Of a stretch of 47,968 nucleotides of DNA, positions 42,906-47,968 are shown piece by piece. How positions within the stretch are numbered: position 1 is the first letter of the stretch; each line of letters begins with the position of its first letter. Both the position numbers and the translations under genes were made by a program. The notes below the pieces were generated by a model. It had not been told where the DNA came from. It worked only from the letters and a program-made list of their open reading frames with translations, and made no database searches. This DNA comes from Berkiella_A sp964633725 (GTDB lineage Bacteria; Pseudomonadota; Gammaproteobacteria; Berkiellales; Berkiellaceae): positions 1 to 47,968 of the forward strand of contig CAZWHY010000025.1 in the NCBI GenBank assembly GCA_964633725.1, in the 5' to 3' direction.

Positions 42906-43571
42906 TTACTTATTGTCATTGCTATTATCATCTTCTTTCTTTTCCTGTCTATCTCCGCCCCTATAAGGAAAATTTCTCGGGCGATTGGCGGGACGAGGGC
43001 CGCGACTGATATTTTCACCAAAGCCATGTCTAGAACCTCCATGAGGAGGACAATTTCTTTCCTGACTGGTAGGTTGTGGTATGTTTTCTGGTAGGTGGTT
43101 ATCCCAAATATAGTTCTGGCTAGGGAGCTGCTTTAGTGTATCTTCCAAATGACTAACTTGAATAATCAGTACATCGCAATGAGCGTGAGATAAGACATGG
43201 TGCGCTGTTGAGCCTAATACATGCGTATAGCCTCCAACACCATGACTACCAATTAAAATAAGATCACACTTTTGCGCTTGCGCAATAGACAATATTTGTC
43301 CTTGAGGCGAACCTACAGCAATGAGCTCTTCTACATCTGAATAAGCGAGCTTTTGACAAAGAGATTGTAAACTTTGTTTTGCAAGTTGGGTACTTTTGTC
43401 AATAATTTTCTGCCGTTTTGCAAAACCTGTTGTGTAAGTCACTGGTGGTTCAACGACATGCAAACAACTCAGCTGAGCGTCAAACGTTTTAGCGATTTTT
43501 ATACACTGCCTAGCAATGTATAAGCTTTGCGGCCCCAAATCCAACGTGACAAGCAAGTGCTGATAAATCAT
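42906..43571 (-). CDS. universal stress protein with Arg/Gly/Pro-rich C-terminal tail
   Basis: Residues 1-140 are a canonical UspA domain with an intact ATP motif, GSHGVGGYTHVLGSTAHHVL, and the usual start YQHLLVTLDLG. The remaining 80 residues are disordered and rich in Pro, Arg, Gly and Asn (for example GPRPANRPRNFPYRGG), ending in a charged DDNSNDNK. Usp domains are normally about 140-150 residues long, so the tail is a lineage-specific addition; it resembles RNA-binding RGG regions. It may link stress to RNA. It has its own promoter region of 166 bp. Confidence 0.88.
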   Translation of the reverse strand: MIYQHLLVTLDLGPQSLYIARQCIKIAKTFDAQLSCLHVVEPPVTYTTGFAKRQKIIDKSTQLAKQSLQSLCQKLAYSDVEELIAVGSPQGQILSIAQAQKCDLILIGSHGVGGYTHVLGSTAHHVLSHAHCDVLIIQVSHLEDTLKQLPSQNYIWDNHLPENIPQPTSQERNCPPHGGSRHGFGENISRGPRPANRPRNFPYRGGDRQEKKEDDNSNDNK

Positions 43572-43782
43572 TATTAAAGCCCATTAAAGTCAAATTTTAT
43601 AAGAATTATATAAGCAATTAACATGGATCTACAACTCTTTAAAATTTAAAATCGCCATGGCCAAGTCGGTAGTTATCTTGATGAATTTCATTTAAAAGGG
43701 GGTTCGATGCCGAAAAATATCTAGTCATAATTATGATATGATGCCACCATTAAAATTTACCTGCCAGTTGGGAGCAGAATAC

Positions 43783-44268
43783 TTGAAAAAAATAGCTGTT
43801 TTCGTAGATGTGCAAAATATTTATTACACGGTAAAACAATGTTTTAATCGCCATTTTAATTATTCAAAATTTTGGCAACACATTTTAAACCAAGGCCAAA
43901 TTATTCATGCGTATGCATATGCTATCGACCGCCAAGACAGAAAACAAATGCAGTTCCAGCAAGTATTAACTGACATTGGTTTTGAAGTAAAGCTAAAGCC
44001 TTACATCCAACGTCGTGATGGTTCTGCAAAAGGGGACTGGGATGTGGGGATTACAATAGATATTTTAGAAACAGCACCTTTAGTTGACACAATTATACTT
44101 GCTTCTGGAGATGGGGATTTTGATTTATTGCTAGAAAAAATCAAACATAAGCATAATATCTATACCGAAGTGTTCGGTGTTCCTGGTTTGACAGCAGAAT
44201 CTTTGATTCGTTCAGCCAGCCTTTATCATCCCATTGATGAGTCTCTACTCATGCCTCCTAAAAAATAA
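43783..44268 (+). CDS. NYN domain (LabA-like, PIN-fold) protein
   Basis: Start chosen at TTG 43783, giving MKKIAVFVDVQNIYY as in relatives, with GGAG eight bases upstream; ATG 43738 is in frame but would add 15 unlikely residues. The product has 161 residues. The nuclease-type acidic residues are visible in FVDVQN, KGDWDVGITID and ASGDGDFD, in the order expected for NYN/LabA proteins, which are predicted or shown ribonucleases. It is followed ten bases later by a small gene, so they form an operon. Confidence 0.9.
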   Translation: MKKIAVFVDVQNIYYTVKQCFNRHFNYSKFWQHILNQGQIIHAYAYAIDRQDRKQMQFQQVLTDIGFEVKLKPYIQRRDGSAKGDWDVGITIDILETAPLVDTIILASGDGDFDLLLEKIKHKHNIYTEVFGVPGLTAESLIRSASLYHPIDESLLMPPKK

Positions 44269-44277
44269 GCATAGCCA

Positions 44278-44556
44278 ATGAGGGGAAAACACCAAAGCCT
44301 TGATAAAGATCTCAAAAAAAGCATTCGTTGGTTAGAATCTATTTCAGGAGTCACAAAAATTGTTATAGGACTTTCTGAAGCTTGTAGACACAAATATGCA
44401 CCAGGTCATCTGCGTTTTAAAATGGATGTTGATGGTGGCATTACTATTAATGGCTATTCGGGTAATGGCGTTGTTAATCTATTTATCAGAATTAATCCTA
44501 TATCAGAAAGAGAGCAAGTTAAAGAGAAAATAAAAGCACAATTTGAAAAAAATTAG
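44278..44556 (+). CDS. small hypothetical protein in operon with the NYN gene
   Basis: Basic protein of 92 residues (RGKHQSLDKDLKKSIRWLE...). The middle KIVIGLSEACRHKYAPGHLR and the Gly-rich GGITINGYSGNGVVNLFIR suggest a compact alpha/beta domain, possibly RNA-binding. I cannot name the family. The ribosome site is weak, so it probably depends on translation of the NYN gene ten bases before it. Partnership with a nuclease is a positional inference. Confidence 0.65.
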   Translation: MRGKHQSLDKDLKKSIRWLESISGVTKIVIGLSEACRHKYAPGHLRFKMDVDGGITINGYSGNGVVNLFIRINPISEREQVKEKIKAQFEKN

Positions 44557-44700
44557 TTGAATATTAACATATGACACTCACCTTGCAATAGTTAACTAAA
44601 AACTGCCTTTTTGTTTAAATTACTATTATTTGCTTGCATTTACTTTGTTTTTTATGAACACTCCTTAAATATCATAAATTTTAAAGTAGTTGATTGAAAT

Positions 44701-45669
44701 ATGACTGATGTAGTAGTAAAGTTTAAAAAATATGTTCAAAAATTAGATACATTTCAAAAAAATAGAACGCTTAGCGAAAAAGACAAAATACAGCTAAACA
44801 ACTTATTTTTCTCTTTGCAGTCTGCTCTCGATTCGGATTATGTAAGAGCTTCGGACATTAAAAAAGTGCTTATAAGATGCAAGCCGTTTTCGGATAGCTT
44901 GATTCAAGAACTAAGTAAAGAGCTCTATCAATATTGCAAATCTGTCTTAGACGATAGGCGCAAAATGATAACTCCCACTTTAAATGCAATCCAAAGCAGT
45001 AAAACAATAGATGATGGGGAGCAAAATTTTCCAGATGCTTTATGTATAGCCTTGAAGCAGACCGCATTGGCGCTTACATCTTATTGCAAAGATAATAGTT
45101 TTCAAACCATTGTCTCAATGTTAAGAAAAAATGGAATATTCTCTGAAAATCAGCTTACTTTTGAATTGAGACTTTTTTTGTCTGAGCAAGAAAAACTATT
45201 TTTCGATCGTATGTTTATACGGAATCCTGTAGCACGACAAAGAATTCTGAATGGTGATTTCTCAACTCTAATGACAGGAGAGTTGAAAAAACATTACAAT
45301 GGATTAGCTCGGTATGGCAGAATACCTAAACTATCTTTTCCCCACCGTTTAACCCAATCCGAACCAACAACACCACGCGTTTTACAAGAAGAAGGTAGCA
45401 GCTCTAGTCATGCGCTAGAAATAATCGCGCTGACACACGCACAAAAAGAGTCACAACGCTTAGAAGAATTAGTATTTTTTGATTTGGTGTGTGCCGCAAA
45501 ACCGCCTACAAGAATACATCACCCAGCTGGCGATTATCAGCTTATAATAACACATTGTATTTTAACTCGTCAGCGCAGTGAACCGGTTGCTACCATAGGT
45601 GGTCTTGCGCAACAACTTGAAAAGTGCAGCTTAAGCTCTGACAAGAGTAAGCATAAAAAACGGTTCTGA
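44701..45669 (+). CDS. hypothetical protein (322 aa)
   Basis: A soluble, helix-rich protein of 322 residues without known motifs. The N-terminal two thirds are amphipathic helices. A Ser-rich acidic linker lies at about 238-245 (EEGSSSSHALE), and the end is basic and Ser/Lys-rich (CSLSSDKSKHKKRF). There is no signal peptide or membrane helix. ATG 44701 follows a 144 bp AT-rich gap. The architecture is compatible with a translocated effector, but no direct sign exists. Confidence 0.65.
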   Translation: MTDVVVKFKKYVQKLDTFQKNRTLSEKDKIQLNNLFFSLQSALDSDYVRASDIKKVLIRCKPFSDSLIQELSKELYQYCKSVLDDRRKMITPTLNAIQSSKTIDDGEQNFPDALCIALKQTALALTSYCKDNSFQTIVSMLRKNGIFSENQLTFELRLFLSEQEKLFFDRMFIRNPVARQRILNGDFSTLMTGELKKHYNGLARYGRIPKLSFPHRLTQSEPTTPRVLQEEGSSSSHALEIIALTHAQKESQRLEELVFFDLVCAAKPPTRIHHPAGDYQLIITHCILTRQRSEPVATIGGLAQQLEKCSLSSDKSKHKKRF

Positions 45670-45709
45670 CAAAGATAGCATTTTTATAGTGGTTCAAAAA
45701 TAAATATCT

Positions 45710-47155
45710 TTATCCTATTTTTGAATTTCTAAATATAAGTCCGCTGTAAATTTGCAAAACATCTGTGATGCCGATTTGCTGTAGAAAATCATAGTCATGA
45801 GAAATAGCCACCAATGTGCCTTGGTATTGCTTAAGAACTTGAATCATATACTCTCGAGTTTCCAGGTCAAGATTATTGGTTACTTCATCTAAGATCAAAA
45901 ATTTTGGTGTTTTAGCAGCAATCTGAGCCAGAGTTAACCTGGATTTTTCACCACCAGATAATATCTTAACTTGCGCATTAACTTCTTCATTTTTGCGAAA
46001 TAAAAAATCTCCAAGATGGCGTCGAATTTTGTTGTATGGCCAGCTAGGAACAAGAAGTTGTATAGTTTCAAATATTGTTTGGTCAGAAACCAATGTATGA
46101 TAGTGTTGATCAAGGTACCCTATATCTTGTGGCTTAGGTACAATCCAATGACCAGATATTAGCACCTCTGACATCCCCATAATCCCTTTGATAAGCGTTG
46201 ACTTACCTGATGCGTTATCGCCCATAATCGCAATGCGATCACCTGATGCTATGGATATGCTAATGTCTTGTAAAGTAGGGGGTTGTTCTTTGTAACATAT
46301 CGCTCCTTGACTAATAGATACGATATTACAATAACTCAAGTCATTTGCAGTCAATGAAAATTTAGGCAAAATCATTTCAGGCAAACTCAGCTCTGCTATT
46401 TTATTTCGCAACATTTGTGTCTTTTGGTTAATATTGAATTTTTTCTTTCCCGATGTTTTTGAGGCTTTGTGGGCTTTAGCATGACTCACCACTGTAGGCC
46501 ACTTTCGTTGTTCAATACTTTTTTTTCCTTTGATGCGACTTTGTGCTGCTCGTGCCTGCTCTTTCATTAGTGATAAGTGCATGCTTTTATTTTGTCTGGA
46601 TAACTGCGATAACTCACGCTCAATAGAAGAGCGCTGAATTTGTTTCTCACGCATATAATCTGCGTAGTTTCCAGAGAAAATATTTATTTTATTGCTATCA
46701 ATATGCCACAGTGTATCAACACAACTTTGCAATATTTCCATATCATGAGAAACGACGATAAGTGTACCTTGAAAAGATTTCAGCATTCGAATTAATGATT
46801 TTTTATTGTTCAAATCAAGATGATTGGTGGGTTCATCAAGCAGTAAAATATTTGGAGTACAACTTAAAGCTTGGGTGAACGCCTTATTTAATCTCTGCCC
46901 TCCACTCAAAGATTCAAATTCAGTTATAATTTGGGGCACATATCCTAATATGGCATTATCTGGCAAAAGGACACGGCCACTAGTCGGAGGTAATATTCCC
47001 TGAAATATCTTAAGCAGCGTCGATTTGCCACAACCATTTCGACCAATAATAGCAATACGGCTACCATAAGGTACAGAGCCACTGAAATCATCAAAGCAGG
47101 ATTTGTGGGATAGAGAAAAACAGATATTTTCCAATAAAACAGGTTTATGCATCAT
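45710..47155 (-). CDS. ABC-F subfamily ATPase
   Basis: Two ABC domains in one chain of 481 residues without membrane spans. Domain 1: GRNGCGKST, LSGGQ and LLLDEPTNHLDL. A basic coiled linker follows (about 190-265, KEQARAAQSRIKGKK...). Domain 2: GDNASGKST, LSGGEKSR and LILDEVTNNLDLE. ABC-F proteins act on ribosomes; shorter ones with such linkers include antibiotic-resistance factors (Vga/Msr-like), but which branch this is cannot be decided. Domain 2 has DEVTNN instead of DEPTNH. AAGAGA six bases before the ATG is the ribosome site and is covered by an upstream complement (see the leader entry). Confidence 0.92.
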   Translation of the reverse strand: MMHKPVLLENICFSLSHKSCFDDFSGSVPYGSRIAIIGRNGCGKSTLLKIFQGILPPTSGRVLLPDNAILGYVPQIITEFESLSGGQRLNKAFTQALSCTPNILLLDEPTNHLDLNNKKSLIRMLKSFQGTLIVVSHDMEILQSCVDTLWHIDSNKINIFSGNYADYMREKQIQRSSIERELSQLSRQNKSMHLSLMKEQARAAQSRIKGKKSIEQRKWPTVVSHAKAHKASKTSGKKKFNINQKTQMLRNKIAELSLPEMILPKFSLTANDLSYCNIVSISQGAICYKEQPPTLQDISISIASGDRIAIMGDNASGKSTLIKGIMGMSEVLISGHWIVPKPQDIGYLDQHYHTLVSDQTIFETIQLLVPSWPYNKIRRHLGDFLFRKNEEVNAQVKILSGGEKSRLTLAQIAAKTPKFLILDEVTNNLDLETREYMIQVLKQYQGTLVAISHDYDFLQQIGITDVLQIYSGLIFRNSKIG

Positions 47156-47491
47156 AAGCGTCTCTTAAGCAATTCAAGGGGGTATAGATTTGCCCCATAA
47201 AAAGGGCTGCGTTAAGAGATATTGTTCATGATATAGTTAAACCTTTGCATTCGTTTGATAAGATAAACAATATTTTATTTGTTAGTAAAAGTCAAGGAAA
47301 TTTAATCAATTGATAAAGCAATAATTATGTGGGCAATTCTTCGTTCCGTTTATCTTTCTATTACTACCACATAACTGGCTCTTCAATTCCAAGCTCAAAA
47401 ATCGGTTGATATTTTACTTGAGATATGCCAGGATAAATCTTCCTGAGCTGATGTGCATTCGGTTTGGGCTACATTAAGACGCTATAAAATT
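47156..47491. other. intergenic region between the ABC-F gene and arfB
   Basis: Divergent region of about 335 bases. It carries the structured ABC-F leader at 47161-47219 and, further right, AT-rich DNA with likely promoters for both genes. No gene is supported. Confidence 0.45.
47161..47219 (-). promoter_or_regulatory. ABC-F leader with ribosome-site sequestering stem
   Basis: On the minus strand TCTCTTAA (47219-47212) is complementary to TTAAGAGA (47168-47161), which contains the AAGAGA ribosome site of the ABC-F gene. Between them GGGGC (near 47195-47191) can pair either with an upstream GCCC (near 47207-47204) or with a downstream CCCC (near 47184-47180), so two exclusive folds are possible. 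This design suggests control of translation. Confidence 0.5.
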
Positions 47492-47914
47492 ATGCTAAAA
47501 ATATCCAATACCCTTACTATTCCAGATGACGAAATTGAATTAAACCCCATTAGAGCTCAAGGTTCTGGAGGGCAAAATGTCAATAAAGTCTCCACAGCCA
47601 TTCATCTAAGATTCGATATTGAAAATTCATCTTTATCTGAAAAAAATAAAACTATTTTATTATGCTTGGATGATTATAGAATCACAAAAGACGGTGTTAT
47701 TGTAATCAAAGCGCAAAAATACCGTAGTCAATTGAAAAACAAAGAGGATGCACTACTTAGATTGCAAATGCTTATCAAACAAGCTCTTCACATACCCAAG
47801 GTGCGAAAAGCAACAAAAATCAGCCGTGCAGTTAAGGCAAGACGTCTCAACAATAAAAATATGCGGGGTAAACAAAAATCCCTGCGTCGAAAAAATCCAC
47901 TTTCAGATCATTAA
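47492..47914 (+). CDS. arfB: alternative ribosome-rescue factor ArfB (YaeJ)
   Basis: Start chosen at ATG 47492 (140 residues, the same as E. coli ArfB); an in-frame ATG at 47453 would add 13 residues. The peptidyl-tRNA hydrolysis motif GSGGQNVNK is intact, and the C-terminal tail is strongly basic (KARRLNNKNMRGKQKSLRRK), as needed to enter the empty mRNA channel of stalled ribosomes. It releases nascent chains from non-stop complexes independently of tmRNA. It is divergent from the ABC-F ribosomal ATPase. Confidence 0.95.
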   Translation: MLKISNTLTIPDDEIELNPIRAQGSGGQNVNKVSTAIHLRFDIENSSLSEKNKTILLCLDDYRITKDGVIVIKAQKYRSQLKNKEDALLRLQMLIKQALHIPKVRKATKISRAVKARRLNNKNMRGKQKSLRRKNPLSDH

Positions 47915-47968
47915 TATAGCAAATTCAAAATGGAATGATCGATTTAAACGCATAATCAATTGTATCAG

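Noticed and set aside
43651..43713. functional tRNA gene
   Set aside because: The D- and T-like words are there but no acceptor, anticodon or T stem forms.
45671..45711. AAAGATA/TATCTTT dyad between converging genes as terminator
   Set aside because: The stem is short and A/T-rich with a loop of 27 bases, too weak to call.

Overview
The window looks like chromosomal DNA of a low-GC, host-associated gammaproteobacterium of the Legionellales type (Legionella, Coxiella or Berkiella-like). The signs are AT-rich codon use, an IcmL/DotI-like secretion protein, an ankyrin-repeat protein, a typical gammaproteobacterial FNR, TruD, HemB, DeaD, ZapE and ArfB, and several large proteins with no recognisable family. 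The genus is an inference.

Left part (1-13 kb): an extremely acidic protein and a translationally coupled pair of large unknown proteins are followed by an rRNA-modifying flavoprotein of the YhiN/RdsA family and a YaiI protein. Next comes an oxygen-response block. An FNR regulator with all four iron-sulfur cysteines lies beside an operon usp - double-glycine peptide - ompW, which has a near-perfect FNR box placed exactly at -41.5 of a plausible promoter. On the other side of fnr are a decayed beta-lactamase-fold nuclease gene, an AMP/thymidine phosphorylase and a PRPP synthetase-like gene, followed by an acyltransferase.

Middle (13-25 kb): deaD with a long leader that holds a candidate three-way-junction RNA, a periplasmic CXXCH protein, a DUF167 protein, an ankyrin protein with a possible cysteine active site, a LysE exporter, type 1 IPP isomerase, a 29-residue-repeat solenoid, an IcmL-like protein and ZapE.

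Centre (25.9-31.2 kb): a complete plasmid-style replicon. It has a tandem ribbon-helix-helix protein, ParB and ParA behind an operator-bearing promoter, an array of 19-31 bp palindromes spaced at multiples of about 122-127 bp (likely centromere), a MITE with a 32 bp GC-rich hairpin, two small ORFs, a RepA-like initiator and, just after it, a perfect DnaA box in AT-rich DNA. Genes point away from this point on both sides. Sampled lines show C>G on the + strand to the left and G>C to the right. This suggests that the replicon is, or lies very near, an active replication origin among housekeeping genes.

Right part (31-48 kb): a small eukaryotic-type kinase, a Bcr/CflA drug exporter, an S9 peptidase, a second double-glycine peptide gene (frameshifted at its start codon) coupled to a GrpB-GNAT fusion, hemB, a DUF924 protein, a DOT1-like methyltransferase, truD, a PEP-CTERM protein, an RRM protein, a universal stress protein with an Arg/Gly-rich tail, a NYN nuclease, unknown proteins, an ABC-F ATPase with a structured leader, and arfB. 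A 64-65 nt hairpin element occurs twice, each time just 3' of a gene. No rRNA, intact tRNA or CRISPR array was found.
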